The translations under genes were made by a program, and so were the position numbers. The notes beneath the pieces were generated by a model that did no database searches, was not told the origin of the DNA, and saw only the letters and a list, made by a program, of their open reading frames with translations. Positions 17,106-25,948 of a DNA stretch of 64,000 bases are shown in pieces. Origin of the DNA: Alkalispirillum mobile (GTDB taxonomy: Bacteria; Pseudomonadota; Gammaproteobacteria; Nitrococcales; Halorhodospiraceae); assembly GCF_003664325.1 (NCBI RefSeq), contig NZ_RCDA01000001.1:558001-622000 (forward strand). Reading direction: 5' to 3'. Every line of letters starts with the position of its first letter. The stretch's first letter is position 1.

Positions 17106-18560
17106 ATGCACATGCCGTTTATGTCGCGTTCTCCGTTACGCTTCCTGTTGTATCTGGCCGGGTTGCTGGTGGCAGTGCTGGTACTGGCGGGCGTCGCCCT
17201 GGCCCTGCTGTGGCCGGGGGAGCGACTGGGCGAGCAGATAGCCAGCGAGATGGAGACGCAGCTGGGGGTGCCGGTGAGCATCGAGGGCGATACCACGCTG
17301 CGGCTGTGGCCGGGGCCGGCGGTACACATGAGCGACGTCTTGCTCGGACCGGAACCTGACGCGGACCCGGTGGGGCATCTGGCAGCGGCGCGCCTGTCGG
17401 TGCGCTGGCTGCCGTTGCTACGTGGCCGTCTTGACCCGGGCACACTGCTGCTGGATACCCCGATGCTGAACCTGGAGCGGGATGCGGCCGGCGAACTGAA
17501 CGTCGATTGGCGGCAGACCGACGACGCCGACGACCGCAGGCTGGCACTTGACCTGCGCATCCGTGGCGGCGAATTGCACTGGCATGACCAGGGCCAGGAC
17601 CAGGCGGTGACGGTCCGTGGCCTCGAGGTGGATGCACCCTCAACGCAGTGGCACTCGGGGGCGGATGATGCGCATCCGCTGGCGCGCCTGAGCCTGACGG
17701 CCAGCGTATCGGCGGAGCGCGTAGAGATGGGCGTGCTGGAATTTGACGACGTGTCTTTCGGTGTGCGCGCGCGCGACGGCGTCATCCGCAGCGAGGACTG
17801 GGAGATGACCCTGTTCGACAGCCGTGGCACCGGCGAGGCCGAGGCGGATTTCACAGAGGCGCCGCCGCACTGGGTGCTGAATGTAGCGTTCGATGATCTG
17901 CACCTGGAGTCCTTCCCGGAGGCTTGGCTGCCACCCGGGGCCGCTTCCGGCACTGCGGATTTGACCGCGTCCTTGACCAGCCAGAGCCAAGAGGCGCAGG
18001 CGCTGCTGAGCCATCTGCGAGGCGAGGTGGTACTGAGCGGACACGATCTGCTTGTCCGCGGGGTGGACCTGGACGAGGAACTGAAGGCCTACGAACGGAC
18101 CCAGCGCTTCAGTCTGGTGGATGCGGCGGCGGTGGTGCTGGTCGGTCCGGCGTGGCTGGCGGCCACCAAGGGCACCGACTTCGCGCGACTGGCGGGGGGT
18201 GCCAACGGCGAGACCGAGATCGTGCAGTTGCTCTCGGCCTGGGAGATCGAGAATGGCGTGGCGCACTCACGGGACGTGGCATTGGCCACCCCGCGCAATC
18301 GCCTGGCCGCGCAGGCCACACTGGAACTGCCCGAGCGCCGGATCCGCGAGGCCGAGGTGGCCGTGGTCGATGGTGACGGCTGTGCGCTGATACGCCAGGA
18401 AGTGCATGGCAGCTTCGATGAGCCGGAGATCGAGGAGCCGCACTTCCTGGAGGTGCTGCTGGGCGCCCCGCTGGACCTGCTGGAACGCGGTCTGGATGCC
18501 CTGTCCATAAGCCCGGAGGATTGCGAGGTCTTCTACGATGGCGACGTTGCCGCGCCATGA
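17106..18560 (+). CDS. AsmA family protein
   Basis: 484 residues. A single N-terminal membrane segment (LLYLAGLLVAVLVLAGVALALL) is followed by the AsmA N-terminal domain (LGVPVSIEGDTTLRLWPGP, then VHMSDVLLG) and a C-terminal AsmA-like beta region. The family sits in the inner membrane with a long periplasmic beta-groove and is implicated in phospholipid transport to the outer membrane. It is somewhat shorter than E. coli AsmA (617 residues). It appears monocistronic. Confidence 0.82.
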   Translation: MHMPFMSRSPLRFLLYLAGLLVAVLVLAGVALALLWPGERLGEQIASEMETQLGVPVSIEGDTTLRLWPGPAVHMSDVLLGPEPDADPVGHLAAARLSVRWLPLLRGRLDPGTLLLDTPMLNLERDAAGELNVDWRQTDDADDRRLALDLRIRGGELHWHDQGQDQAVTVRGLEVDAPSTQWHSGADDAHPLARLSLTASVSAERVEMGVLEFDDVSFGVRARDGVIRSEDWEMTLFDSRGTGEAEADFTEAPPHWVLNVAFDDLHLESFPEAWLPPGAASGTADLTASLTSQSQEAQALLSHLRGEVVLSGHDLLVRGVDLDEELKAYERTQRFSLVDAAAVVLVGPAWLAATKGTDFARLAGGANGETEIVQLLSAWEIENGVAHSRDVALATPRNRLAAQATLELPERRIREAEVAVVDGDGCALIRQEVHGSFDEPEIEEPHFLEVLLGAPLDLLERGLDALSISPEDCEVFYDGDVAAP

Positions 18561-18639
18561 GCACCGCAAACGGAAGGAAACGCCGGTTGATCGGAAGATG
18601 TTTGAGCGGGTGTGCGGCGGCCGCACCCTTGCTCCCTGT

Positions 18640-18783
18640 TCACGGGCTCACCCAAAGTAATGGGCTCGACCACTCGTATGGGGGGATAGGGACCGCTTTG
18701 AGGTAGGCCACCACGGCGACCAGCGCTGCCAAAAAACCGATGCTTGCGGCAGCAACCGTTTTGGGCCTGGTAAGAAGTTTCAT
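18640..18783 (-). CDS. Possible 47-residue single-pass membrane microprotein
   Basis: A minus-strand frame from the ATG at 18781-18783 to TGA at 18640-18642. It encodes a basic start (MKLLTRPKT), one clear transmembrane helix (VAAASIGFLAALVAVVAYL) and a short tail with Pro and Trp (PIPPYEWSSPLLW). The charge pattern and hydrophobic core look selected, but the ribosome-binding site is weak (GGATGG). It lies in the gap between the convergent asmA-type gene and the amidotransferase gene. Confidence 0.4.
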   Translation of the reverse strand: MKLLTRPKTVAAASIGFLAALVAVVAYLKAVPIPPYEWSSPLLWVSP

Positions 18784-18932
18784 GAAAAGCCATCCATTTC
18801 GGTCACTTGGGCCTGCCGAATGGCAGACCGACGCCGTGGGATTCAGGATGTTGCGTGCATGCTGGAGACCACCAGATAAGGTTCAACGCAGCGTTCCGGG
18901 TAGCACGGCATGCGTACCCGCTGCGCCTCACG

Positions 18933-19637
18933 TCAAATTCTCCCCGTTAGCGTACCGAGTACGTCTGCCATAACCGCATTGATCGGGCCGCACCGGGTGG
19001 CGGCCCCCTCAAGCACGGGAGCCTCGGGCTGAACATGAGGCGCCGGGAGAAGTTCTGCGCGGCAGTGCTCCACGATCTCCCGAACCGACTCGGGCGTGCT
19101 CTCCAGGTGAAATTGCAAACCGACAACACGGTCACCGACTTGGAACGCCTGGTTTTCGCAGGCCGCGCTGCGGGCCAAGTGGACCGCACCGGCAGGCAGA
19201 TCGAAGGCCTCACCGTGCCAGTGAAAGACCTCCAGCCCATCGGGAACGCTGAAATGGCCTTCATCCACTGACTGAATGGAGTGGACGGGGAACCAGCCAA
19301 TCTCTTTATGCGGCATGGCGCGCACCCGCGCCCCGAGTGCGCTGGCGATCATCTGCGCACCCAGGCACACCCCCAGCACCGGCACCCCGTGCTCAATACA
19401 CTGCCGGATGAACCGCTTCTCCGGCACCAGCCAGGGGTGCTGACCCTCATCGTTCACGCTCATGGGTCCGCCCATAATGATCAGCAGATCGATATCCTGG
19501 GGCGCGGGAAGCACGGCAGATTCGAAAAAACGCGTGGCGGTGATTTCATACCCCGCGGCCTGCAGCCACGGGCCGATGCTGCCCAGGCCCTCGAAGGGAA
19601 CATGTTGCAGGTAATGGGCACGCACGGTGGTCTCCAT
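18933..19637 (-). CDS. Class I glutamine amidotransferase domain protein
   Basis: 234 residues. The catalytic nucleophile Cys sits in GVCLGAQ (Cys near 93), and the catalytic His-Glu in QFHLE (near 177-181). IIMGGPMSVND is the oxyanion strand of the family. This stand-alone type (GuaA-like N-domain, as in YfeJ/GMP synthase-related proteins) probably hydrolyses glutamine or acts on a gamma-glutamyl bond. Its ATG overlaps the pirin stop as TGATG at 19635-19639, so the two are translated together. Confidence 0.85.
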   Translation of the reverse strand: METTVRAHYLQHVPFEGLGSIGPWLQAAGYEITATRFFESAVLPAPQDIDLLIIMGGPMSVNDEGQHPWLVPEKRFIRQCIEHGVPVLGVCLGAQMIASALGARVRAMPHKEIGWFPVHSIQSVDEGHFSVPDGLEVFHWHGEAFDLPAGAVHLARSAACENQAFQVGDRVVGLQFHLESTPESVREIVEHCRAELLPAPHVQPEAPVLEGAATRCGPINAVMADVLGTLTGRI

Positions 19638-20572
19638 CAATCAGGCAGGGGGATATGCTCCTTACGATCTCCGGGAGGAAGATCGAACAAGCCGGCGCCC
19701 CAGTTCTCGGCGCGCCACTGCCGCTTGGCCTCTTCAATGCGCTCTCTGGAGGAGGCGACGAAGTTCCACCAGATGTATCGGGGCCCGCCCAGCGTTGCCC
19801 CGCCGAGCATCATCAGCCGGGCACCGGCCTCCCCTGCTGCCACGGTGATCGCATCACCGGGCCGGAACACCATCATCTGCCCCGCCTCAAAGCACTGCCC
19901 GGCAATGGTCAAGGAGCCTGCAACCACATAGATACCCCGGTCCTCATGCTCATCCGGCAGTGGAAACCGAGCCCCCGGCTGCAATTGCACATCACCGTAG
20001 AAGGCCTCTGAATACAGCGTCGCGGGGGCACGTTCGCCGTAGGCGTTGCCGAGGAGCAACTGCACGTGCACCCCATCGCTCTCGATCACCGGCAACTCCG
20101 TGCGGTCGTGGTGCTCGAACAGCGGTATCGTCTCCTCATGATCATCGGGCAAGGCCACCCAGGTCTGAATACCGAAGAGGTCGCTTACGCCCTGTCGCGC
20201 TGCCGACGAGGTGCGTTCGGAGTGGGTGACACCGCGTCCAGCGACCATCCAGTTCAGCGCCCCCGGGTAGATGACCTGGTCCGTTCCCAGACTGTCGCGA
20301 TGGTGCAGGTCGCCGCTGTAGAGATAGGTGACGGTGCCGAGGCCGATGTGGGGATGGGGCCGGACATCGATGCCCTGGCCGGTCAGAAACTCCGCAGGGC
20401 CCATCTGATCGAAGAAGATGAACGGGCCGACCATCTGTCGCTTCGGCGCCGGCAGTGCGCGGCGCACCTCAAAGCCGCCAAGATCCCGCGCCCGCGGGAC
20501 GATCAAGGTTTCAATGGCGTCCACGCCGATCTCGTCCGGGCAACCGGGCGCCAGTGCTGGATTCCAACTCAT
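19637..20572 (-). CDS. Pirin family protein
   Basis: 311 residues from the ATG at 20570-20572 with GGAGGAG upstream. The N-terminal cupin carries the metal-binding motif of pirins (VRPHPHIGLGTVTYL with His-x-His, then the further His in THSE). The C-terminal cupin and the WWNFVASS motif near residue 268 are diagnostic. Bacterial pirins of this type bind iron and some have quercetinase activity. The frame continues upstream only through 21-base repeats that happen to stay open. Confidence 0.88.
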   Translation of the reverse strand: MSWNPALAPGCPDEIGVDAIETLIVPRARDLGGFEVRRALPAPKRQMVGPFIFFDQMGPAEFLTGQGIDVRPHPHIGLGTVTYLYSGDLHHRDSLGTDQVIYPGALNWMVAGRGVTHSERTSSAARQGVSDLFGIQTWVALPDDHEETIPLFEHHDRTELPVIESDGVHVQLLLGNAYGERAPATLYSEAFYGDVQLQPGARFPLPDEHEDRGIYVVAGSLTIAGQCFEAGQMMVFRPGDAITVAAGEAGARLMMLGGATLGGPRYIWWNFVASSRERIEEAKRQWRAENWGAGLFDLPPGDRKEHIPLPD

Positions 20573-20574
20573 AC

Positions 20575-20637
20575 GTAACTCCTCCGGTGAACAGCGTGAC
20601 TCCTCCGGGGAACGGCGTGACTCCTCCAGGGAACGGC
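20575..20637. repeat. Three tandem 21-base repeats carrying the pirin ribosome-binding site
   Basis: Three near-identical 21-base units (20575-20595, 20596-20616, 20617-20637) each contain CTCCTCC, which is GGAGGAG on the coding strand. The unit next to the gene supplies its ribosome-binding site and the other two are duplicate copies further upstream. Because 21 is a multiple of three the antisense frame stays open. Copy number could vary by slippage. Confidence 0.75.
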
Positions 20638-20662
20638 GCGGCCGCAGCGGCCCGCTCCCACC

Positions 20663-20742
20663 GTCACTGCGAGGAGGCGCAGCCGACGTGGCAGTCCATG
20701 CCGGCGTGTGGATCGCCACGGGCCTCCGGCCCTCGCGACGAC
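20663..20742. repeat. Palindromic interspersed repeat (TGCGAG ... CTCGCGACGA type)
   Basis: An 80-base imperfect palindrome starting GTCACTGCGAGG and ending CCTCGCGACGAC, with internal GGATCGCCACG. It resembles the widespread 'cgtcattgcgagg...' intergenic repeats of many proteobacteria. A half copy lies at 40372-40398. Confidence 0.5.
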
Positions 20743-20954
20743 GGGGAAGGCACAACGACCTTCGCGACAACGGGAAGGCGCAACGGCCCTCCCCGGTCGG
20801 GGTGCCTGTCACCCGATGCACAGGTCGAGGCGTCCATCACCCGATGCACTAAGTCTAGCTGGCCCTGGCTGATGGACAGCCCTGCCAACCCCATGCGGGA
20901 TACGCCAGAGAAACCCGCCCCAACCATGCGGTCACGGATCAGGGCGGGACAGCA

Positions 20955-21824
20955 CTACGGCGACTTGTTGGCGATCAGCCGGCCGCGGCGAAAATCATCC
21001 AGTGCACGCTGGATCTCGTGCTGGTAATTCATGACAAACGGGCCGTAGCCGGCTACCGGCTCTTCGATCGGCTCACCGCTTAGCACCAGCAGCCGGGCGT
21101 GGTTATTCGCCGCCAGCACTACCCTGCCGCCGTCGCGTTCGAGAATCACCAGATCAGCGTCGCGGGCGATGGCGGCGTCATTCACCTGAACCGTGCCCTC
21201 CAGCACCACCACGGCGGCGGGCCAGCCCTCCGGCAGGGTCAAGGCCGTCTGGCCGTCACGGTCAAGCCGCACGTCCCATACCTGCATGGGCGTGTGGGTC
21301 CGGGCGGGGCCGGTATGCCCATCGAGCTCCCCGGCAATCACCCGCACCACGCCGGCATCGTTTGCCAGCGGCACATTGGGGATGTCGGCCGCTCGGATGG
21401 CCTGGTAGCCCGGCTCCGCATCCTTGTCGCGGGCCGGCAGGTTCACCCAGAGCTGCACCATCTGCAGGGGGCCGCCAGCACGGGTGAACGCCTCGGAGTG
21501 GAACTCCTCGTGAAGGATGCCGGCGCCGGCCGTCATCCACTGCACATCGCCCGGCCCGATGACGCCGCCCGCGCCGGTGGAATCGCGATGCGCCACCTCC
21601 CCCTGGTAGACAATGGTGACCGTCTCGAACCCCTTGTGCGGGTGCTCGCCCACGCCCCGGCGCTGCTCGGAGGGCTCGAAGGTCACCGGGCCGGCATAAT
21701 CCAGGAGCAAAAAGGGGTCCAGCGCCCGGCCGTGGTTGTCGTAGGAGAACAGGGAACGCACGGGAAACCCATTCCCCACCCAGTGGGGGTGAGGCGCGGA
21801 GTGGACACTGTGAATGGCCTGCAT
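20955..21824 (-). CDS. Pirin family protein (YhhW-like)
   Basis: 289 residues from the ATG at 21822-21824, with CAGGAGG upstream; longer frames to 22466 are antisense to the regulator gene. The N-terminal cupin motif is EHPHKGFETVTIVYQG, with the later HEEFHSE supplying more metal ligands, as in quercetinase-type pirins. The C-terminus (VAGYGPFVMNYQHEIQRAL) is typical of the YhhW/YP_ group. Only moderately similar to the neighbouring pirin, so not a recent duplicate. Divergent from the LysR gene, which may control it. Confidence 0.88.
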   Translation of the reverse strand: MQAIHSVHSAPHPHWVGNGFPVRSLFSYDNHGRALDPFLLLDYAGPVTFEPSEQRRGVGEHPHKGFETVTIVYQGEVAHRDSTGAGGVIGPGDVQWMTAGAGILHEEFHSEAFTRAGGPLQMVQLWVNLPARDKDAEPGYQAIRAADIPNVPLANDAGVVRVIAGELDGHTGPARTHTPMQVWDVRLDRDGQTALTLPEGWPAAVVVLEGTVQVNDAAIARDADLVILERDGGRVVLAANNHARLLVLSGEPIEEPVAGYGPFVMNYQHEIQRALDDFRRGRLIANKSP

Positions 21825-21935
21825 GAGAACCTCCTGCGTGTAGGATCGAACATCGTGGCCGAAGGATAGATGCAGGACAATCACGCCAGTAGCCCTTAGA
21901 ATTGCACCAGTGCGTTCACCAAAGGGAACGATGGC

Positions 21936-22847
21936 GTGGACTACGACCTCAATGATCTCTACTTCTTCGTCCAGGTGGTGGACCGAGGCGGCTTCGCCCC
22001 TGCCGGCCGCGCCCTGGGAATCCCCAAATCGCGTCTCAGCCGCCGCATTGCCCTGCTGGAAGAACGCCTCGGCATTCGCCTGATCCACCGGACAACCCGG
22101 CAGTTCACGGTTACCCCCATCGGCGAAACCTACTATCGGCACTGCAAGGCCATGCTGGTAGAGGCCGAGGCTGCCGAAGAGGCCGTGGAAACCACCCGCT
22201 CTGAGCCTCGCGGGACCGTGCGGATGAGTTGCCCCGTGGCCCTGCTGCAGTCGTACGTGGGTGACATGCTGGCCGACTTCATGGGGCAACATCCATTGGT
22301 CAACGTCATGCTGGACGCCACCAATCGCCGGGTGGACGTGGTTGGCGAAGGGATCGACGTGGCAATCCGGGTGCGCCCGCCGCCGCTGGAGGACAGCGAC
22401 CTTGTGATGCGCGTGTTGGCGGACCGGGATCAGTGCCTTCTCGCGAGTCCGGGATTGGTGGAACAACGAGGTGGCGAGCCGTCAGAACCAGGGGATCTCG
22501 CAACCTGGCCCACGCTCGGGCTCGGGACCCCGCAGGAGGCGTTCGTCTGGCACCTTTTCGGCCCGGAAGACAAACCCGCCTCCGTGCCCCATGTGCCAAG
22601 ACTGATTACCACCGACATGAGCGCGCTCAGGAAGGCGGCGGTCGCAGGCATCGGCGTGGTGCAGCTCCCCCGTATGATGGTCCGCCCGGAACTCGACGCA
22701 GGCCACCTTGTGCCGGTGTTGCCACAGTGGACACCGCGGCGAGAGATCGTGCATGTGGTGTTCCCGTCACGGCGGGGTCTGCTGCCCGCCGTCCGGGCAT
22801 TGATCGATCATCTTGCCGACGCGTTCAACGCCCTGCAGGAGGATTGA
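21936..22847 (+). CDS. LysR family transcriptional regulator
   Basis: 303 residues with GTG start at 21936-21938. The N-terminal winged helix-turn-helix (DLNDLYFFVQVVDRGGFAPAGRALGIPKSRLSRRI) matches the LysR pattern of regulators adjacent to pirin or quinone-stress genes. The effector domain follows from about 90. The divergent arrangement with the pirin (111-base gap) is the classical one for LysR control of a neighbour, perhaps in response to electrophilic or phenolic compounds. The C-terminal end overlaps the convergent reductase gene by 23 bases. Confidence 0.88.
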   Translation: MDYDLNDLYFFVQVVDRGGFAPAGRALGIPKSRLSRRIALLEERLGIRLIHRTTRQFTVTPIGETYYRHCKAMLVEAEAAEEAVETTRSEPRGTVRMSCPVALLQSYVGDMLADFMGQHPLVNVMLDATNRRVDVVGEGIDVAIRVRPPPLEDSDLVMRVLADRDQCLLASPGLVEQRGGEPSEPGDLATWPTLGLGTPQEAFVWHLFGPEDKPASVPHVPRLITTDMSALRKAAVAGIGVVQLPRMMVRPELDAGHLVPVLPQWTPRREIVHVVFPSRRGLLPAVRALIDHLADAFNALQED

Positions 22848-23421
22848 GCCGGTCCAGCGTCTCCACCAACCGATGACAGATCTGGTCCAGGCGCTCACGG
22901 GCCCCTGAATCGGCCAGTTCGCCATCATCGGTGAATGCCTTTGCGGCCCCGGGTACCGCAAGCTGATCCGGCAGGACCGTTACGCCCAGGTTGGTCAACA
23001 ACTGCCGGGCCAACGCCAGGCTACGCATGCCACCGAGCCCCCCAGGCGAGGCGGAGAGCACGCAGCCTACTCTGTTCCGGAACAGGGCCAGGCCGTCCTG
23101 GTCACCGTCCGGACGCGACAGCCAGTCCAGCGTGTTTTTCAGCAACGGGGTGATGAAGCCGTTGTATTCCGGCGAGACCACGATCAGCCCGGAGTGCTCC
23201 GCGAGCACGTCCTTGAGGTGTCTGGCAGGGGCCGGAATGCCCTGCTCGCGCTCCAGATCGCCGTCGTAGAGCGGTATCGGATAGTCGCGCAGGTCAATAA
23301 AGGTCGCCTGCCCGCCGGCCGCCTCGACACGCCCCGCAGCGAGCCGCGCAAGGCGCTTGTTGAAGGAGCCGGATCTCGCGCTACCGGCGAAGACCAGAAT
23401 TCGATTGGGGAGTTGATCCAT
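22825..23421 (-). CDS. NADPH-dependent FMN reductase family protein
   Basis: 198 residues, flavodoxin-like fold. The phosphate-binding loop GSARSGSFN is at about 13-21, and the motif SPEYNGFITPLLKN (about 83-96) is the family signature. This type (ArsH/chromate or azo/quinone reductase-like) reduces flavins or quinones with NAD(P)H. The gene ends inside the tail of the convergent LysR gene. Regulation by that LysR is possible. Confidence 0.85.
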   Translation of the reverse strand: MDQLPNRILVFAGSARSGSFNKRLARLAAGRVEAAGGQATFIDLRDYPIPLYDGDLEREQGIPAPARHLKDVLAEHSGLIVVSPEYNGFITPLLKNTLDWLSRPDGDQDGLALFRNRVGCVLSASPGGLGGMRSLALARQLLTNLGVTVLPDQLAVPGAAKAFTDDGELADSGARERLDQICHRLVETLDRLNPPAGR

Positions 23422-23493
23422 TTATCACCATTGGCTTCGAAGCGAGAAACAAGCGGCCACGCACGCCATCGCGCCCGTGGCCGCATCACCGGT

Positions 23494-24123
23494 TCAACCA
23501 GACGCCTTGGCAAAGTAGCTCGTCATCAGGTTCCGGTAGTTGGGAATGTGGTTGGAGAACAGCTGACCGAGGCCTTCAATGTCGTTGCGCCAATCGCGGT
23601 GGAGCTCACACGCCATCGCGAACCAGCTCATCAGTTGCACCCCCGCTTGCTGCATGCGATGCCATGCAGCCTCACGCGTGACCTCATTGAAGGTACCGGA
23701 GGCATCGGTGACCACGAACACATCATAACCCTCCTCCAAGGCACTGAGCGCCGGGAATGCAACGCAGACTTCCGTGACCACACCGGCGATGATGAGCTGC
23801 TTCTTGCCGGTTGCCTTGACAGCGTTCACGAAGTCTTCGTTGTCCCAGGCATTGATGTTGCCGGGCCGCGCGATATACGGCGCATTTGGGAAGGTCTCCT
23901 TGAGTTCCGGGACCAGCGGGCCATTGGGCCCGTCTTCGAAGCTCGTCGTCAGGATCGTCGGTAGGTTGAAGTAGTCCCCGCAGGCCGCAGTGGCGAGGAC
24001 GTTGTTTTTGAACTCACCGGGTGAGAAGTCCTGCACCAGCGAGATCAGCCCCGACTGGTGGTCAACGAGCAGCAGGGCGGCGTCGTCGCGGTTTAAACGT
24101 CTGTACTGGAATGGGTCACTCAT
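23494..24123 (-). CDS. Isochorismatase family hydrolase (YcaC-like)
   Basis: 209 residues from the ATG at 24121-24123, preceded by GGAG at 6 bases. The catalytic triad of the cysteine-hydrolase superfamily is visible: Asp in LLVDHQSG (near 20), Lys in the KKQLIIAG region (near 114) and Cys in TEVCVAF (near 118). The close pattern to E. coli YcaC, including AWHRMQQAG and the C-terminal NYRNLMTSY, suggests a multimeric hydrolase with unknown physiological substrate. Confidence 0.85.
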   Translation of the reverse strand: MSDPFQYRRLNRDDAALLLVDHQSGLISLVQDFSPGEFKNNVLATAACGDYFNLPTILTTSFEDGPNGPLVPELKETFPNAPYIARPGNINAWDNEDFVNAVKATGKKQLIIAGVVTEVCVAFPALSALEEGYDVFVVTDASGTFNEVTREAAWHRMQQAGVQLMSWFAMACELHRDWRNDIEGLGQLFSNHIPNYRNLMTSYFAKASG

Positions 24124-24356
24124 GGTGGTCTCCAATGCTGATGGTCTGGTGCCCGAATCGCGACCACCTGCCCGTCACGCCAAGGCGGCGCCTGTCTGGC
24201 CGGGCCAGTGATCCGACCGGTTGCGGTTTCGCCAAATCGAGTGCGGCATAGGCACTCTCAAGGCCAAGACGACTGCCATTCGCTCAGTCGCACGGAAAGC
24301 CTAGCCTTGCCGCGATACGTTGCGTAGATATGAAGGGGAGACACACTGTTCTGGTC

Positions 24357-24407
24357 TCGGAACGACGCCTATCTGCCGAGCGCCGCATGGCGGATAAGTG
24401 CTTAGAT
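24357..24407 (-). other. Degenerate attC-like site at the left end of the array
   Basis: Imperfect palindrome TATCTGCC...GGCGGATAAG flanked by TCGGAAC and CTTAGAT, weak versions of attC cores. The inner arm shares GCATGGCGGATAA with the site at 40022-40081. It lies 16 bases past the stop of the VOC gene, the expected place. Confidence 0.35.
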
Positions 24408-24422
24408 GATGTGTATAGGCGC

Positions 24423-24833
24423 TCACTCATGAAGCCATGGCGCATAGCTCAGTCCCACCAATACACCTTCGGGACTCATGAACCGTGCCACTGTTTGCCC
24501 CCACGGTTCAGTACGAGCTTCGTGGATGAACGCCTGCCCATTCTCTTTCATTTCTTCTACTGCCGCCTCCACAGCAGCGGCATCCGCCAGCTCGAACTCA
24601 ATCGTGGCTGTGGGCTCAGGAACATTTTCAGGCCATTCATCCTGCCCAAAACAGGACTGGGCGGCCATTGAGAGGGGCCATACACCAAAATGGTTCGCTC
24701 CAGGAAATTTATCCATGAAACGATACTCGTCCATCGTCTCCAGCGGCAGACCCAGCGCATCCTGATAGAGGGCCGCACTTGCTGCTGGGTCTTTTGTTAT
24801 TGAAGCAAAACCGGCGATACACTTGATTTCCAT
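24423..24833 (-). CDS. VOC (glyoxalase/bleomycin-resistance fold) protein
   Basis: 136 residues from the ATG at 24831-24833, supported by GGAGGA just upstream. A two-module beta-alpha-beta fold is suggested by CIAGFASITKDPAASAALYQ in the first half and VARFMSPEGVLVGLSY in the second. The second half ends with the His/Glu region expected of metal ligands, but the full ligand set cannot be assigned. Possible roles are drug or aldehyde detoxification or a dioxygenase-like enzyme. It reads as the leftmost cassette of the array; VOC proteins are common integron cargo. Confidence 0.75.
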   Translation of the reverse strand: MEIKCIAGFASITKDPAASAALYQDALGLPLETMDEYRFMDKFPGANHFGVWPLSMAAQSCFGQDEWPENVPEPTATIEFELADAAAVEAAVEEMKENGQAFIHEARTEPWGQTVARFMSPEGVLVGLSYAPWLHE

Positions 24834-24961
24834 CTCATCCTCCATAACTCATAGCGCCTAACGCAAAGCTGAGGTAGAAGCCCGGCGACCGGTTTTGGTT
24901 ACCGTCTTTGATCCCGGTAAGCGCGCCCTGCTTGAGCGCCCCGGCCACCTTGAACCCGGCT

Positions 24962-25726
24962 TCAAAAGGGGCGGCGCGCCACGAAGAACTCATAGCCGTA
25001 GAACTCTGAATAGCGGCGGTGCATCTCGGGCTCCTCGGCGAGTTGGTCCAAGATGGCCGAGGCTTCAACATCGTTGGCATACTTGTCGCGCAGTTCCGAA
25101 ATACGAGCCTCCATGGGCGTGTAGAACTCGTCCCACCAGGCTTCATCAGGCAACGGGAAGTGCCCGATGAGTTCGAATACACAGTCTTTTATCGCTGTCA
25201 CATCGTCGTCCAGCCACCCCATGGTTGGATAGTCCAGGTCGAAACTCGCTTTGACCACGGCAGGCGGGTTCTCCCTGCACCAGACCGCGTCGGTAAACGC
25301 AAGGTATCCGCCCGGGCGCAGTAAGCCGTAGCAGACGTTGAGGGCGTTCCGGAGGCCGATGCTGTAAAGCGCACCCTCCGACCAGATGAGATCGAAACTT
25401 CCAAGCGGTTGTGCTGGACGGGCCATATCTCCGACGACCGCGCTGACGCGCTGCGAAAGCCTGCGCTCCGCAATAGCCGCCTGAAGCCGTTCGATGCTCG
25501 GCGCGTGGCTATCGATTGCCAGAATGGACCCCGACGTCAGTTCGGCAAGCTGCAGCGTCTGTCCGCCGACACCGCAGCCCAAGTCGAGGATCCTGGGGCA
25601 CTGCGGCAGGTCGTGGCAAAGGGCAAGCGCTCTGGCGGCGCTGGTTCGGTTGCCGGGGCCCTGACGGGGCAGGTCCAGATAAACCTCGAAGAAAATATCC
25701 CAAAAGCGAAGGCTGGGTTTGTTCAT
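24962..25726 (-). CDS. Class I SAM-dependent methyltransferase
   Basis: 254 residues. Motif I is ILDLGCGVGGQTLQLA (about 40-55), followed by an acidic residue (LAIDSH) for the ribose, and a motif II region at FDLIWSEGALYSIG (about 110-123). It resembles UbiE/Methyltransf_11-type small-molecule methyltransferases. The C-terminus (YGYEFFVARRPF) is complete. The substrate is unknown. It has a 136-base leader before the next attC, and a possible attC half-core (GCCTAAC, 24856-24862) lies downstream but its partner is not clear. Confidence 0.78.
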   Translation of the reverse strand: MNKPSLRFWDIFFEVYLDLPRQGPGNRTSAARALALCHDLPQCPRILDLGCGVGGQTLQLAELTSGSILAIDSHAPSIERLQAAIAERRLSQRVSAVVGDMARPAQPLGSFDLIWSEGALYSIGLRNALNVCYGLLRPGGYLAFTDAVWCRENPPAVVKASFDLDYPTMGWLDDDVTAIKDCVFELIGHFPLPDEAWWDEFYTPMEARISELRDKYANDVEASAILDQLAEEPEMHRRYSEFYGYEFFVARRPF

Positions 25727-25863
25727 GGATGATCCAGTCTGTCATTACGTCGAATGCCCTGGACTTGCCGAGGGGCGGAATCCAAACCACTACAAACAAG
25801 AATTGCACTACGGTCTTTTGGGATACTCGCAGTAGGATCACGGCAACCCTGTGGCCCGACAGT

Positions 25864-25947
25864 GCATAACGCCGCCAGCACGCGCGGCTACGAAATGGAG
25901 GCGCAGCCGCAATGTAGTAGCCGTCGCTGTGACTGGCATGGTTATGT
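25864..25947 (-). other. attC site
   Basis: Cores GCATAAC (25864-25870) and GTTATGT (25941-25947) bound an imperfect palindrome. The sequence is close to the sites at 37338-37421 and 38009-38092 (shared GCCGCCA.CACGCGCGGCT and TGGAGGCGCAGCCG). It lies directly downstream of the gene at 25949-26365. Confidence 0.85.
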
Positions 25948-25948
25948 T

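Larger units (their letters stand above)
20573..20954. other. Gene-free stretch between the two pirin genes
   Basis: 382 bases holding the three 21-base repeats, the palindromic repeat and a short direct duplication of CACCCGATGCAC (20811-20846). No coding frame is credible. The promoter of the amidotransferase-pirin operon should be here. Confidence 0.45.

Noticed and set aside
20575-20637. Tandem repeats as a CRISPR array
   Set aside because: The units touch each other with no spacers and no cas genes are nearby.
24856-24961. A further attC between the VOC and methyltransferase genes
   Set aside because: Only one core (GCCTAAC at 24856-24862) is visible; no pairing arm or second core was found, so it is not listed as a feature.
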